Shown here: positions 34,993 to 45,075 of the stretch, piece by piece
How positions within the stretch are numbered: the first letter of the stretch is position 1
Layout: every line of letters begins with the position of its first letter
From: Erwinia tasmaniensis Et1/99
Lineage (GTDB): Bacteria > Pseudomonadota > Gammaproteobacteria > Enterobacterales > Enterobacteriaceae
Length of the DNA stretch: 64,000 nt
Reading direction: 5' to 3'
NCBI RefSeq assembly: GCF_000026185.1
Contig: NC_010694.1
Span: 744,001 to 808,000 of the forward strand
Notes under the pieces: model-generated
Told to the model about the DNA's origin: nothing
The model's input: the letters and a program-made list of their open reading frames with translations, nothing else
The model's database searches: none
Made by a program: the position numbers and the translations under genes

Positions 34993-35922
34993 ATGGTTAA
35001 AATTTATGCCCCTGCCTCAATTGGCAATGTCAGCGTAGGTTTCGACGTGCTTGGGGCTGCGGTGTCGCCGGTTGATGGCACTTTGTTGGGCGATTGCGTC
35101 AGCGTAGAGGCGGCGGCCGAATTCAGTCTGCGCAATGAAGGCCGTTTTGTCAGCAAGCTGCCTGCCGACCCGAAAGACAACATCGTTTACCAGTGTTGGG
35201 ATCGTTTCTGTAGCGCGATTGGCCAGCGCGTACCGGTTGCCATGACGCTGGAAAAAAATATGCCTATTGGCTCTGGCCTTGGCTCCAGCGCCTGCTCGGT
35301 GGTTGCCGGGCTGATGGCGATGAACGAATATTGCAACAGGCCGTTGAACAATAACGAGCTGTTAATATTGATGGGTGAGCTGGAAGGGCGGGTGTCCGGC
35401 AGCGTACACTTTGACAATGTGGCACCCTGTTTTCTCGGCGGCATGCAGCTGATGCTGGAAGAGAACGACATTATCAGTCAGCCGGTGCCAGGCTTTAATG
35501 ACTGGCTGTGGGTGATGGCCTATCCTGGCATTAAGGTTTCAACGGCCGAAGCGCGTGCCATCCTGCCCGCGCAGTACCGTAAAGAAGAGATTATCCGCCA
35601 CGGTCGCTATCTGGGCGGATTTATTCACGCCTGCCACACGCAGCAGCCGCTGCTGGCGGCGAAATTGATGCAGGATGTGATTGCTGAACCTTACCGCACC
35701 AAACTGCTACCGGGCTTTGCACAGGCTCGTCAGGCGGCGGCTGATATCGGCGCGCTGGCCTGCGGTATTTCTGGCTCTGGGCCAACGCTGTTTGCCGTTT
35801 GTAATCAGCCGGATACCGCAAACCGTATGGCAGACTGGCTGAGCCAGCACTATCTGCAAAATGATGAAGGCTTCGTCCATATTTGCCGTTTAGACACGGC
35901 AGGCGCACGTAAACTGGGATAA
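34993..35922 (+). CDS. thrB: Homoserine kinase
   Basis: GHMP-family kinase that phosphorylates homoserine. 309 residues with the ATP loop [17 protein letters not shown] at about 91-107 and a C-terminal [14 protein letters not shown]. The ATG at 34993 has GGGAG at 34981-34985; it lies 2 nt after the thrA stop, so translation is likely coupled. Second structural gene of the thr operon. Confidence 0.97.
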   Translation: MVKIYAPASIGNVSVGFDVLGAAVSPVDGTLLGDCVSVEAAAEFSLRNEGRFVSKLPADPKDNIVYQCWDRFCSAIGQRVPVAMTLEKNMPIGSGLGSSACSVVAGLMAMNEYCNRPLNNNELLILMGELEGRVSGSVHFDNVAPCFLGGMQLMLEENDIISQPVPGFNDWLWVMAYPGIKVSTAEARAILPAQYRKEEIIRHGRYLGGFIHACHTQQPLLAAKLMQDVIAEPYRTKLLPGFAQARQAAADIGALACGISGSGPTLFAVCNQPDTANRMADWLSQHYLQNDEGFVHICRLDTAGARKLG

Positions 35923-35925
35923 CGT

Positions 35926-37212
35926 ATGAAACTGTATAATCTTAAGGATCACAACGAGCAGGTGAGCTTCGCCCAGGCGGTGAAGCAGGGGCTGGGCAAA
36001 CAGCAGGGGCTGTTCTTTCCTCTGGAGCTACCTGAGTTCGAACTGACCGAAATTGACGACATGCTGGAAATGGATTTTGTTACCCGTAGCAGCAAAATCC
36101 TCTCGGCGTTTATCGGTGATGAAATTCCTCCGCACCAGCTGAATGAGCGTCTGAAAACGGCGTTCACCTTCCCGGCTCCGGTGGTGGATGTGACTGATGA
36201 TATCGCCGCGCTGGAGCTGTTCCACGGCCCGACGCTGGCGTTTAAAGATTTCGGCGGTCGCTTTATGGCGCAGATGCTCTCTTATGTGAGCGGTGCGGAT
36301 GAGCAGATCACTATCCTGACCGCCACCTCCGGCGATACCGGTGCCGCCGTTGCTCATGCCTTCTACGGCATGGAAAATGTGCGCGTGGTGATCCTTTATC
36401 CACAGGGCAAGATCAGTCCGCTGCAGGAAAAACTGTTCTGTACCCTCGGCGGCAACATCGAGACCATCGCCATCGACGGCGATTTCGATGTCTGTCAGTC
36501 GCTGGTAAAACAGGCGTTTGACGATGAGGAGCTGAAAAAGGCCATTGGCCTGAACTCGGCGAACTCGATCAATATCAGCCGCCTGCTGGCACAGATTTGC
36601 TACTACTTTGAGGCCGTGGCGCAGCTGCCGCAGGAAAAACGCAATCAGCTGGTGATTTCGGTGCCGAGCGGCAACTTTGGCGACCTGACGGCTGGCCTGC
36701 TGGCGAAGTCTCTTGGCCTGCCGGTGAAGCGTTTTATTGCCGCCACCAACGCCAATGACACCGTGCCGCGCTTCCTGGCCGACGGCCAGTGGACGCCAAA
36801 TGCTACCGTAGCCACGTTGTCAAACGCGATGGACGTCAGCCAGCCGAACAACTGGCCGCGCGTTGAGGAGCTGTTCCGCCGTAAAACCTGGCGTCTCGGC
36901 GATCTCGGCTACGGTGCGGTCAATGACGAAACCACCAAAGCAGCCATGCGCGAGCTGGCCGACCTCGGCTACCTTTCTGAGCCGCATGCGGCTATCGCCT
37001 GGCGCCTGCTGCGCGATGGTTTACAGGATGGTGAGTTTGGCCTGTTCCTCGGCACCGCGCACCCGGCGAAATTTAAAGAGAGCGTGGAAACGATCCTGGA
37101 GCGCACCCTGCCGCTGCCGGATGCGCTGGCCGAGCGCGCCGATCTGCCGCTGCTGTCTCACAGCATGAAAGCGGAGTTTGCCGAGCTGCGTGCGTTCCTG
37201 CTGAAGAAGTAA
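35926..37212 (+). CDS. thrC: Threonine synthase
   Basis: PLP-dependent conversion of O-phosphohomoserine to threonine. 428 residues; Lys107 in LAFKDFGGRF is the predicted Schiff-base lysine. TATSGDTGAAVAHAFYG binds the cofactor phosphate and SVPSGNFGDLTAGLLAK lies in the large domain. It begins 3 nt after thrB and ends the operon. Confidence 0.97.
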   Translation: MKLYNLKDHNEQVSFAQAVKQGLGKQQGLFFPLELPEFELTEIDDMLEMDFVTRSSKILSAFIGDEIPPHQLNERLKTAFTFPAPVVDVTDDIAALELFHGPTLAFKDFGGRFMAQMLSYVSGADEQITILTATSGDTGAAVAHAFYGMENVRVVILYPQGKISPLQEKLFCTLGGNIETIAIDGDFDVCQSLVKQAFDDEELKKAIGLNSANSINISRLLAQICYYFEAVAQLPQEKRNQLVISVPSGNFGDLTAGLLAKSLGLPVKRFIAATNANDTVPRFLADGQWTPNATVATLSNAMDVSQPNNWPRVEELFRRKTWRLGDLGYGAVNDETTKAAMRELADLGYLSEPHAAIAWRLLRDGLQDGEFGLFLGTAHPAKFKESVETILERTLPLPDALAERADLPLLSHSMKAEFAELRAFLLKK

Positions 37213-37220
37213 GTCGTTTT

Positions 37221-37251
37221 CAGGGCTGTGCGCTGCAAAGAGCCAGCCCTG
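37221..37251. terminator. Stem-loop between convergent thrC and yaaA
   Basis: CAGGGCTG at 37221-37228 pairs with CAGCCCTG at 37244-37251. It sits in the 57-bp gap between convergent genes and may terminate in both directions, although flanking T-runs are short. Confidence 0.55.
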
Positions 37252-37269
37252 CTATTTAACACAGCTCTC

Positions 37270-38046
37270 TTACGCCATTTCCCGCCGCTTAAAGACCAGC
37301 TCGTTATTGCTGCTGGTATCGCCGTCAAAGGCATAACCGTCAAGGTCAAACTTCTTCAGCTGCTCCACTTTCGTGAGCCGGTTCTGGATAATATAGCGGC
37401 ACATCAGGCCACGCGCTTTTTTAGCGTAGAAGCTGATAACCTTAAATTTGCCGTTTTTCTCATCAAGGAACACCGGCTTAATGATATCGGCCTCAAGCCG
37501 CTTCGGCTTCACCGACCTGAAATATTCATCGGAGGCGAGATTAATCAGCAGGTTATCGCCCTGTTGCGCCAGCGCCTCATTCAGGGCGGTGGTCAGCTTA
37601 TCGCCCCAGAAGCTGTAGAGGTCTTTACCCGCCGGGTTTGCCAGCTTAATCCCCATCTCCAGGCGGTAGGCCTGCATCAAATCGAGCGGGCGCAGCAGCC
37701 CGTACAGACCGGACAGCATGCGCAGATGCTGCTGGGCGAAGGTGAAATCCTCCTCGCCGAAGGTTTCTGCCTGTAGGCCGGTATACACATCGCCCTTAAA
37801 CGCGAGGATCGCCTGTCGCGCATTGTCCGGCGTGAAGGCCGGCTGCCAGTCGTTAAAACGTTCGGCGTTGAGCACGGCCAGCTTATCGCTGATATGCATC
37901 AGTGAGGCGATGTCGGCCGGAGAAAGTTTACGCGCCACGTTAATCAGTTTTTGAGACTCTGCCAGCAGCGCCGGTTGAGTGAAGCGTTCGGTTGCCAACG
38001 GGCTTGCAAAATCCAGCGTTTTGGCCGGGGAAATAACCATTAACAT
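37270..38046 (-). CDS. yaaA: Peroxide-stress protein YaaA
   Basis: DUF328/UPF0246 protein that in E. coli limits free iron and DNA damage under hydrogen peroxide. 258 residues, same as E. coli. Family blocks: [17 protein letters not shown] at the start, [20 protein letters not shown] in the middle, [41 protein letters not shown] near the end. Converges with thrC and is divergent from talB. Confidence 0.95.
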   Translation of the reverse strand: MLMVISPAKTLDFASPLATERFTQPALLAESQKLINVARKLSPADIASLMHISDKLAVLNAERFNDWQPAFTPDNARQAILAFKGDVYTGLQAETFGEEDFTFAQQHLRMLSGLYGLLRPLDLMQAYRLEMGIKLANPAGKDLYSFWGDKLTTALNEALAQQGDNLLINLASDEYFRSVKPKRLEADIIKPVFLDEKNGKFKVISFYAKKARGLMCRYIIQNRLTKVEQLKKFDLDGYAFDGDTSSNNELVFKRREMA

Positions 38047-38230
38047 GCTCGCGTCCTTTTATTATTTAAGCGCTTATAGTGCAGAGAGTTCGCCAGCGCC
38101 TACTGTAGCAAAAAAGCGTCAGAGAGTGACTAATCACTGCCATCGGTGAGCAATAAAGGCGATGTTATGCTGCGGAGAGGGGCATTCCGACGGCAAATTT
38201 AGCCGGTCGTGTTATCGGAAACGGCGCTGC

Positions 38231-38258
38231 TTGCATGGCAGGGTGCGCGTGCTATCAT
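38231..38258 (+). promoter_or_regulatory. Likely talB promoter
   Basis: TTGCAT at 38231-38236 and TATCAT at 38253-38258 are separated by 16 bp, about 55 bp before the talB ATG. It is the best sigma-70-like pair in the yaaA-talB spacer. Confidence 0.55.
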
Positions 38259-38313
38259 CCGAAGCAGACATTTTCAACGTACCGACATATCAACCCTGAT
38301 GAGAATGACAACC

Positions 38314-39267
38314 ATGACGGACAAATTATCTTCCCTGCGTCAAGTCACTACCGTTGTTGCTGATACCGGCGACATCGCGGCAATGGAACGCTATAAGCCC
38401 CAGGACGCCACCACCAACCCTTCCCTGATCCTGAGCGCGGCACAGATCCCTGAATATCGTAAGCTTATCGATGCCTCCATTGCGTGGGCACGCGATCAGA
38501 GCAGTGACAAAGATGAGCAGGTGTCTTATGCCGCCGATCGCCTGGCCGTCAACATCGGCCTGGAAATCCTGAAACTGGTGCCTGGCCGTATCTCAACGGA
38601 AGTTGACGCCCGCCTGTCTTACGATACCGAAGGCAGCATCGCTAAAGCGCGCAGCCTGATCAAATTGTATAACGACGCCGGCATCAGCAATGACCGTATC
38701 CTGATCAAACTGGCCTCCACCTGGCAGGGCATTCGTGCCGCTGAACAGCTGGAAAAAGAAGGCATTAACTGTAATCTGACGCTGCTGTTCTCCTTTGCCC
38801 AGGCACGTGCCTGTGCAGAAGCGGGCGTTTTCCTGATCTCGCCGTTTGTGGGTCGTATCCTTGACTGGTACAAAGCCAACACCGACAAGAAAGAGTACGC
38901 GGGTTCTGAAGATCCCGGCGTGATTTCCGTCAGCGAAATCTATCAATACTACAAGCAGCACGGCTACGAGACCGTGGTGATGGGCGCCAGCTTCCGTAAT
39001 GTGGCTGAAATTATCGAACTGGCCGGCTGTGACCGCCTGACCATCTCCCCGGCTCTGCTGAAAGAGCTGGCTGAAACCGAAGGCAGCATTGAACGTAAGC
39101 TCTCTTACCGCGGTGAAGTGAAGGCGCGTCCGGCAAAAATGACCGAATCTGAATTCCTGTGGCAGCATAATCAGGACCCGATGGCGGTGCAGAAACTGGC
39201 TGAAGGCATCCGTAACTTTGCTATCGACCAGGGCAAACTGGACAAAATGATTGCTGATTTACTGTGA
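38314..39267 (+). CDS. talB: Transaldolase B
   Basis: Non-oxidative pentose-phosphate enzyme that moves a dihydroxyacetone unit between sugar phosphates. 317 residues, equal to E. coli TalB. Lys132 in [15 protein letters not shown] is the Schiff-base lysine; Asp17 (VVADTGD) and Glu96 ([11 protein letters not shown]) are also in place. The start is the ATG at 38314 ([10 protein letters not shown]); the frame is open for 35 more codons upstream but overlaps the promoter. Confidence 0.97.
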   Translation: MTDKLSSLRQVTTVVADTGDIAAMERYKPQDATTNPSLILSAAQIPEYRKLIDASIAWARDQSSDKDEQVSYAADRLAVNIGLEILKLVPGRISTEVDARLSYDTEGSIAKARSLIKLYNDAGISNDRILIKLASTWQGIRAAEQLEKEGINCNLTLLFSFAQARACAEAGVFLISPFVGRILDWYKANTDKKEYAGSEDPGVISVSEIYQYYKQHGYETVVMGASFRNVAEIIELAGCDRLTISPALLKELAETEGSIERKLSYRGEVKARPAKMTESEFLWQHNQDPMAVQKLAEGIRNFAIDQGKLDKMIADLL

Positions 39268-39312
39268 TCCTCTGCTTTTCTGAAGCATAAGCGGCAGCGA
39301 TCGCGAGTGTTG

Positions 39313-39344
39313 ACCCCGGTCACTTTCTGACAGGTAACCGGGGT
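39313..39344 (+). terminator. Stem-loop after talB
   Basis: ACCCCGGT at 39313-39320 pairs with ACCGGGGT at 39337-39344 across a 16-nt loop, 46 bp past the talB stop. Only a short T stretch follows, so it is a weak terminator candidate. Confidence 0.5.
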
Positions 39345-39462
39345 TTGAACCACGGCACGCCCCACGGCCGCGCCTGTCATTACGCAACCTTGCGCGCTAT
39401 ACATCCTGCTTTACTCTGGTTTATCCTTCCTCCATTCCCTTTTAGTACACGGCGAAGAGCAT

Positions 39463-40050
39463 ATGAACACATTACGCATAGGACTGATTTCCGTGTCCGA
39501 TCGCGCGGCGAACGGCATTTATCAGGATCTGGGTTTACCGCTGCTGGAAGAGTGGCTGGGGCAGGCGCTGGTATCGCCATTTGAGATTGAGAAACGTCTG
39601 GTGCCTGACGAGCAGCCGATGATTGAGCAGGCGATCTGCGATCTGGTCGATGAGCGCTTCTGTCATCTGGTTCTCACTACCGGTGGAACCGGCCCGGCGC
39701 GGCGCGATGTGACCCCGGATGCCACGCTGGCCGTGGCCGACCGTGAGATGCCAGGCTTCGGTGAGCAGATGCGCCAAATCAGCCTTAACTTCGTTCCTAC
39801 CGCTATCCTGTCACGCCAGGTGGCGGTGATCCGTAAGCAGTCGCTGGTGATAAATCTGCCGGGGCAGCCAAAGTCGATCAAAGAGACGCTGGAAGGTTTG
39901 AAGGACGAGGAGGGTAACAGTCAGGTGGCGGGGATATTTGCCAGCGTGCCCTACTGCATTCAGCTGCTGGAGGGGCCGTATATTGAGACCAATCCGCAGA
40001 TAGTGGTCGCATTTCGCCCGAAAAGCGCCCGCCGCGAGACAAACATCTGA
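39463..40050 (+). CDS. mog: Molybdopterin adenylyltransferase Mog
   Basis: Adenylates molybdopterin before molybdenum insertion. 195 residues with the MoaB/Mog fold signature LVLTTGGTGPARRDVTPDAT at about 67-86 and INLPGQPKSIKETL near 130. An initial ISVSDRAANGIYQD block is typical. Follows talB as in E. coli; a hairpin at 40061-40093 comes after it. Confidence 0.95.
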   Translation: MNTLRIGLISVSDRAANGIYQDLGLPLLEEWLGQALVSPFEIEKRLVPDEQPMIEQAICDLVDERFCHLVLTTGGTGPARRDVTPDATLAVADREMPGFGEQMRQISLNFVPTAILSRQVAVIRKQSLVINLPGQPKSIKETLEGLKDEEGNSQVAGIFASVPYCIQLLEGPYIETNPQIVVAFRPKSARRETNI

Positions 40051-40060
40051 AGATCCAGCC

Positions 40061-40093
40061 GGAACGGCCCCTAAACTTACCCGGGGGCGTTCC
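40061..40093 (+). terminator. Probable mog terminator
   Basis: GGAACGGCCCC at 40061-40071 pairs with GGGGCGTTCC at 40084-40093, with one bulged G and a 12-nt loop. It lies 11 bp past the mog stop. The following sequence is moderately T-rich (GATATTTTATAT). Confidence 0.55.
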
Positions 40094-40141
40094 GCACAGC
40101 GATATTTTATATCCAGTGTGTTCTGCAAAAAAAAATTATTA

Positions 40142-40675
40142 TCAGTCAGCTGTCAGCTGTTTCGACGCGGGAAATCGTATGTAGAACTGCATCTCCAGAC
40201 CAATGCTCCCGTCGGGAAGGACGGTGTCAAAACCGTATGCCGATAAGAGTCCGAAGATGAAGGCGACGTGAGTTAAAATATCAGATAAGGATGGGTCTGA
40301 ATATTGCGATACTTCAGTCGCTGAATGCGGAAAATACTGTGAGATAACATCTCGTATATCACCAGACCACGGATCAGAGCAGATAGCTACAAAGAGTAAA
40401 GTATAATAACGTGGTGCAGTACGGAAAATAACGGCGTATCCAGAACTCTCTTGTTGCGTTCACCTCATCCCATGGCGCTGTTTCCTTACGCCCTATATAA
40501 TTTTTGCAATTAGATAACCAGAGAAAAGAATGAACGGGTTGACGCCAATCCTGGGTGAAGAAATGCGTTTTTTGTGAAAGTTAACCCGCAAACTAATATG
40601 CCCTAACAAAATCTATAAGTAGGCTATTCCTCTTAACCCTTCCAGCTTATTTGACCAGCCTTGTAATGCCGTCAT
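40142..40675 (-). pseudogene. Acyltransferase-3 (OafA/YrhL-type) pseudogene
   Basis: Translating the minus strand across frames gives the ordered landmarks of an integral-membrane O-acyltransferase. From ATG 40675: MTALQGWSNKLEGLRGIAYL, then an in-frame TAG, ILLGHISL, and PFILFSGYLIAKII followed by a second stop. A frameshift leads to REFWIRRYF and LLYFTLCSYLL. A second frameshift leads to HVAFIFGLLSAYGFD and IGLEMQFYIRFP, then a stop at 40142. Typical members have about 350 or more residues, so the 3' half is also missing. It lies between mog and dnaK where E. coli has satP/yaaW/yaaI. Each reading segment is too short to show as a long open frame. Confidence 0.82.
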
Positions 40676-41051
40676 TTCGCATCCATATCTGTTAATGTTT
40701 CATTCTGTGTACAGAATAAATGAACTGACATTGGCTTAACATCATTTTGCTACCGAAAGGTCTTTATTAGATGATGCTAAACATAAGGATGGGGGAAAAA
40801 GGGACAGAACCCGGCCCCGGTAAATCTGGAATATTCATGGGGGATAAAGAGGTTTGTCGCGCGTGATCTCCTGCCCTTATCCACTCCCGGCAGCGTTATG
40901 TTTCCCATTTGACGCTGCCGCGCCAGATTGAGGCCAGCAGCGTCGGTGGACGGCGTGGCATGCCGGATAACAGCCCGCGGATGATGATCGCCACCCGGCA
41001 CGGCGTGAGCAGCCGATTATTTTGCCAGAAAGTGAAAAATTTTTTTACCCG
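40676..41051. other. Spacer between the acyltransferase remnant and the dnaK promoter
   Basis: About 375 bp, AT-rich at first, then GC-richer. Short open frames occur on both strands but none has a ribosome-binding site together with a recognisable product. I see nothing else here. Confidence 0.5.
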
Positions 41052-41085
41052 CCCCCTTGATGCCGTGTTACCCGGCCCCATCTTA
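41052..41085 (+). promoter_or_regulatory. Heat-shock (sigma-32) promoter of dnaKJ
   Basis: CCCCCTTGAT (core CTTGAT 41056-41061) and CCCCATCTTA (core CCCCAT 41076-41081), with 14 bp between cores, match the sigma-32 consensus CTTGAA-N13-17-CCCCAT. The arrangement closely resembles E. coli dnaK P1 (CCCCCTTGATG ... CCCCATTTA). It lies about 125 bp before the dnaK ATG. Confidence 0.9.
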
Positions 41086-41208
41086 TCTGGCATCCAAGAG
41101 TACGAACCTGGAAAAAAAACGTAGGGCGAGCAGTTGAAACTGTAAAAGATGCCCACATCTAATGGTTCATAACCTGATTGACACAAATTTTAAGTGGGAG
41201 ATGTTTAG

Positions 41209-43122
41209 ATGGGTAAGATTATTGGTATTGACCTGGGTACAACCAACTCATGTGTTGCCATCATGGATGGCGGCAAGGCGCGCGTGCTGGAAAATGCAGA
41301 GGGCGATCGTACCACGCCTTCGATTATTGCTTACACCCAGGATGGTGAGACCCTTGTCGGTCAGCCTGCTAAACGTCAGGCCGTGACCAACCCGCAGAAT
41401 ACCCTGTTTGCGATCAAGCGTCTGATTGGCCGTCGTTTCCAGGATGAAGAAGTTCAGCGTGATATCAAAATCATGCCATTCAAAATCGTTGGCGCTGACA
41501 ATGGCGATGCCTGGTTAGACGTGAAAGGCCAGCGTGTGGCTCCGCCGCAGATCTCAGCTGAAGTGCTGAAAAAAATGAAGAAAACCGCCGAAGATTATCT
41601 CGGCGAAGCGGTGACTGAAGCGGTTATCACCGTGCCCGCTTACTTTAACGATGCGCAGCGCCAGGCGACTAAAGACGCCGGACGTATCGCGGGTCTGGAC
41701 GTAAAACGTATCATCAACGAACCTACCGCAGCCGCTCTGGCTTACGGTTTGGATAAAGGCCAGGGTAACCGCACCATCGCGGTATATGACCTGGGCGGTG
41801 GTACTTTCGATATCTCCATTATCGAAATCGATGAGGTTGATGGCGAAAAAACCTTCGAAGTTCTGGCAACCAACGGTGATACCCATCTGGGTGGTGAAGA
41901 CTTCGACAGCCGTATGATCAACTACCTCGTGGCCGAATTTAAGAAAGACCAGGGTATCGATCTGCACAACGATCCGCTGGCCATGCAGCGTCTGAAAGAA
42001 GCCGCAGAGAAAGCTAAAATTGAGCTGTCTTCCGCGCAGCAGACCGATGTTAACCTGCCGTACATCACGGCGGATGCGACCGGTCCTAAGCACCTGAACA
42101 TCAAAGTTACCCGTGCCAAACTGGAATCACTGGTTGAAGACTTGGTTACGCGTTCTATCGATCCGCTGAAAGTGGCTTTGCAGGATGCGGGTCTGTCGGT
42201 ATCTGATATCAACGACGTTATCCTCGTCGGTGGCCAGACGCGTATGCCAATGGTGCAGGCGAAAGTGGCAGAGTTCTTCGGTAAAGAACCACGTAAAGAC
42301 GTGAACCCGGACGAAGCGGTTGCCGTTGGTGCTGCGGTTCAGGGCGGCGTGCTGGCTGGTGAAGTGAAAGACGTTCTGCTGCTGGACGTGACCCCGCTGT
42401 CGCTGGGTATCGAAACCATGGGCGGTGTGATGACCTCACTGATTACCAAAAACACTACCATCCCAACCAAGCACAGCCAGGTGTTCTCTACTGCGGAAGA
42501 TAACCAGTCTGCGGTGACCATCCATGTGGTGCAGGGCGAGCGTAAACGTGCTGCGGATAACAAATCTTTGGGGCAGTTTAACCTTGACGGCATCCAGAAC
42601 GCACCGCGCGGCATGCCGCAGATTGAAGTAACCTTCGACATCGATGCTGATGGCATCCTGCACGTTTCCGCTAAAGATAAAAATAGCGGTAAAGAGCAGA
42701 AAATCACCATCAAGGCTTCTTCCGGTCTGAATGACGAAGAGATCGAAAAAATGGTGCGCGATGCCGAAGCTAACGCCGAGTCTGACCGCAAGTTCGAAGA
42801 GCTGGTGCAGACGCGTAACCAGGGCGATCAGGCTGCTCACAGCACGCGTAAGCAGCTCGACGAAGCGGGCGATAAACTGCCAGCAGAAGACAAAGCGCCA
42901 ATTGAAGCGGCCCTGACCGAGCTGAACACCGCTCTGAAAGGTGAAGACAAAGCGGAAATCGAAGCCAAGATTCAGGCTCTGATGGAAGTCTCTACCAAGC
43001 TGATGGAGTTCGCTCAGCAGCAGCAGGCCGCTGGCGGTGCCGCTGATGCTGCCGAAGGCGCGAAAAAAGATGACGATGTTGTCGACGCTGAATTTGAAGA
43101 AGTGAAAGACAGCAAAAAATAA
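41209..43122 (+). CDS. dnaK: Chaperone DnaK (Hsp70)
   Basis: ATP-dependent Hsp70 that works with DnaJ and GrpE. 637 residues. The nucleotide-binding domain begins [18 protein letters not shown] and carries [13 protein letters not shown] and [15 protein letters not shown]. The linker [19 protein letters not shown] (about 389-407) leads to the substrate-binding domain, then a helical lid and the disordered tail ending [12 protein letters not shown] typical of proteobacterial DnaK. The ATG has GGGAG at 41193-41197. Confidence 0.99.
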   Translation: MGKIIGIDLGTTNSCVAIMDGGKARVLENAEGDRTTPSIIAYTQDGETLVGQPAKRQAVTNPQNTLFAIKRLIGRRFQDEEVQRDIKIMPFKIVGADNGDAWLDVKGQRVAPPQISAEVLKKMKKTAEDYLGEAVTEAVITVPAYFNDAQRQATKDAGRIAGLDVKRIINEPTAAALAYGLDKGQGNRTIAVYDLGGGTFDISIIEIDEVDGEKTFEVLATNGDTHLGGEDFDSRMINYLVAEFKKDQGIDLHNDPLAMQRLKEAAEKAKIELSSAQQTDVNLPYITADATGPKHLNIKVTRAKLESLVEDLVTRSIDPLKVALQDAGLSVSDINDVILVGGQTRMPMVQAKVAEFFGKEPRKDVNPDEAVAVGAAVQGGVLAGEVKDVLLLDVTPLSLGIETMGGVMTSLITKNTTIPTKHSQVFSTAEDNQSAVTIHVVQGERKRAADNKSLGQFNLDGIQNAPRGMPQIEVTFDIDADGILHVSAKDKNSGKEQKITIKASSGLNDEEIEKMVRDAEANAESDRKFEELVQTRNQGDQAAHSTRKQLDEAGDKLPAEDKAPIEAALTELNTALKGEDKAEIEAKIQALMEVSTKLMEFAQQQQAAGGAADAAEGAKKDDDVVDAEFEEVKDSKK

Positions 43123-43140
43123 GCGCCCTTGAGCGGGCAC

Positions 43141-43204
43141 GGTAGCCCACCGCGGGCTACCTGAATTAACCAGCACGGGCGTAGGATTTTATCCACGCCC
43201 GTGC
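43141..43204 (+). other. Two hairpins in the dnaK-dnaJ gap
   Basis: GGTAGCCC/GGGCTACC (43141-43148 with 43154-43161) forms an 8-bp stem. GCACGGGCGT/ACGCCCGTGC (43173-43182 with 43195-43204) forms a 10-bp stem with an inner GGAT/ATCC. No T-run follows either, so they are more likely to set relative dnaK and dnaJ levels by message stability or processing than to end transcription. Confidence 0.6.
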
Positions 43205-43232
43205 ACGCATGTTAAGGGCAGGATCAATAACA

Positions 43233-44375
43233 ATGGCGAAGAGAGACTATTACGAGATTTTAGGCGTTGCCAAGTCGGCGGACGAACGTGAAATCAAAAA
43301 GGCCTACAAACGTCTGGCCATGAAATTCCATCCTGACCGCAACCAGGGCGATAAAGAATCTGAAGGCAAATTTAAAGAGATTAAAGAAGCCTACGAAATC
43401 CTGACCGATGGTCAGAAAAGAGCGGCCTACGATCAGTACGGTCATGCGGCCTTCGAACAGGGTGGCATGGGCGGCGGCGGCCACGGTGGATTTGGTGGCG
43501 GCGGTGCTGACTTCAGCGATATCTTTGGCGACGTATTCGGCGATATTTTCGGCGGAGGCCGCCGTCAGCAGCGCGCCGCTCGCGGTGCTGATTTGCGCTA
43601 CAACATGGAGCTGACGCTGGAAGAAGCGGTACGCGGCGTGTCCAAAGAGATCCGTATCCCCACGCTTGAAGAGTGTGGCGTTTGCCACGGCAGCGGAGCA
43701 AAAGCGGGAACGAAACCGCAAACCTGTTCAACCTGTCATGGCGCAGGCCAGGTGCAGATGCGTCAAGGCTTCTTTACCGTCCAGCAGGCGTGTCCGACCT
43801 GTCACGGACGTGGCTCTGTGATCAAAGACCCGTGCAACGCCTGTCATGGTCATGGCCGGGTCGAGAAATCGAAAACCCTGTCGGTGAAAATTCCGGCTGG
43901 CGTTGATACCGGCGATCGCATTCGTCTTAGTGGTGAAGGGGAAGCCGGTGAGCAGGGCGCTCCCGCTGGCGATCTGTATGTGCAGGTTCAGGTGCGTAAA
44001 CACCATATCTTCGAGCGTGAAGAGAACAACCTCTATTGCGAAGTGCCCATCAACTTTGTGATGGCCGCGCTGGGTGGAGAGATTGAAGTCCCAACGCTGG
44101 ATGGCCGCGTCAACCTGAAGGTGCCGGCAGAAACGCAGACCGGCAAGCTGTTCCGGATGCGTGGCAAAGGCGTGAAGTCGGTACGTGGCGGTGCGCAGGG
44201 CGATCTGCTGTGCCGCGTGGTGGTCGAAACGCCCGTCAGCCTGAATGAGAAACAAAAGACGCTGCTGCGTGAACTGGACGAGAGCTTTGGCGGCCCGTCC
44301 GGGGAAAAAAACAGCCCGCGCTCTAAAACGTTCTTTGATGGCGTGAAGAAGTTTTTTGACGACCTGACGCGCTAA
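43233..44375 (+). CDS. dnaJ: Chaperone DnaJ (Hsp40)
   Basis: Cochaperone that stimulates DnaK ATPase and delivers substrates. 380 residues: J domain with HPD (KFHPDRNQG) in the first 70, a Gly/Phe-rich linker (about 75-115), and four zinc-binding repeats ([32 protein letters not shown] at about 145-210). The C-terminal substrate domains follow. The ATG at 43233 gives [10 protein letters not shown]; an 8-codon upstream extension lacks support. Cotranscribed with dnaK. Confidence 0.98.
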   Translation: MAKRDYYEILGVAKSADEREIKKAYKRLAMKFHPDRNQGDKESEGKFKEIKEAYEILTDGQKRAAYDQYGHAAFEQGGMGGGGHGGFGGGGADFSDIFGDVFGDIFGGGRRQQRAARGADLRYNMELTLEEAVRGVSKEIRIPTLEECGVCHGSGAKAGTKPQTCSTCHGAGQVQMRQGFFTVQQACPTCHGRGSVIKDPCNACHGHGRVEKSKTLSVKIPAGVDTGDRIRLSGEGEAGEQGAPAGDLYVQVQVRKHHIFEREENNLYCEVPINFVMAALGGEIEVPTLDGRVNLKVPAETQTGKLFRMRGKGVKSVRGGAQGDLLCRVVVETPVSLNEKQKTLLRELDESFGGPSGEKNSPRSKTFFDGVKKFFDDLTR

Positions 44376-44382
44376 TCACATT

Positions 44383-44422
44383 GGCCCGGCTCCCTGCTTA
44401 GGCAGTGAGCCGGGCCAGCCTA
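44383..44422 (+). terminator. dnaJ terminator
   Basis: GGCCCGGCTC at 44383-44392 pairs perfectly with GAGCCGGGCC at 44407-44416, with an inner CTGC/GCAG stem, followed by AGCCTATTTT. It lies 8 bp after the dnaJ stop. Confidence 0.8.
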
Positions 44423-44579
44423 TTTTCCGTTATCCCTTTCTGTGTTTACGCGCCCATCCCCCTTGGCTTACCGCCCCATTTTGTCAATCAACGCATAAAT
44501 AGTTGCATCGCTTAGTGTTGCGTTTAGATTCCATCTGTTAGTGTGTCCGACTTAAATTTATCTAACGGAATTGGATTCT

Positions 44580-44870
44580 ATGAAAAAGATTTTGGTCGCA
44601 ACGACTTTAGCCGTTCTTTTATCCGGCTGTGCACAGCAGACTTTTCAGATGAAACATAATCAGGTGGCCGCGCCTAAGCAGGTTACCACTCATCACTTCT
44701 TCGTTTCGGGCATCGGCCAGCAGAAAACGGTAGACGCAGCGGCAATTTGTGGCGGTGCTGCCAAGGTGGAACGCGTTGAAGTTCAAGAGACTTTTGTCAA
44801 TGTCCTGCTCAGGGTAGTGACTTTAGGTATCTACACCCCGCGCGAAGCGCGCGTGTACTGCGAACTGTAA
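44580..44870 (+). CDS. bor: Bor/Iss-family lipoprotein
   Basis: A 96-residue outer-membrane lipoprotein homologue of phage lambda Bor. Signal peptide MKKILVATTLAVLLSGC with lipobox LSGC (Cys17), then AQQTF, THHFFVSGIGQ, KTVDAAAICGG, QETFVN and LGIYTPREARVYC, matching Bor almost block for block. Bor and Iss increase serum survival in E. coli; any role here is inference. The ATG at 44580 is preceded by ACGGA and TTGGA; a three-codon upstream TTG is unlikely. It stands alone between dnaJ and nhaA with its own terminator, and no other phage genes are nearby. Confidence 0.93.
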   Translation: MKKILVATTLAVLLSGCAQQTFQMKHNQVAAPKQVTTHHFFVSGIGQQKTVDAAAICGGAAKVERVEVQETFVNVLLRVVTLGIYTPREARVYCEL

Positions 44871-44890
44871 GCTCGCTGAATTGATTGAGT

Positions 44891-44914
44891 AAAGCCGCCT
44901 CTGGCGGCTTTTTT
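44891..44914 (+). terminator. Terminator of the Bor-like gene
   Basis: AAAGCCGCC at 44891-44899 and GGCGGCTTT at 44903-44911 form a 9-bp stem with a TCT loop and a continuing T-run. It lies 20 bp past the stop codon. Confidence 0.93.
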
Positions 44915-45075
44915 ATTTATCCTGCGTTCCACTCGATTTTATCTCTCCCCCGCATCCTGCTTTCCCGTTTCACCCGCGGAGAAAGGCGCGGCATAAACTG
45001 TTTTTTTGCATGGACTAAACACGTATGCTGTCCATCTTCTGGACAATATCACCTGGGTAATCAGCGGAGTCTGTA

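Noticed and set aside
40777..41186. Short frames upstream of dnaK on both strands
   Set aside because: They overlap the dnaK heat-shock promoter and leader and have no supporting start signals.
44475..44570. PhoP box upstream of the Bor-like gene
   Set aside because: Several GTTTA/CTTAG-like hexamers occur, but none pair with the required 5-bp spacing.
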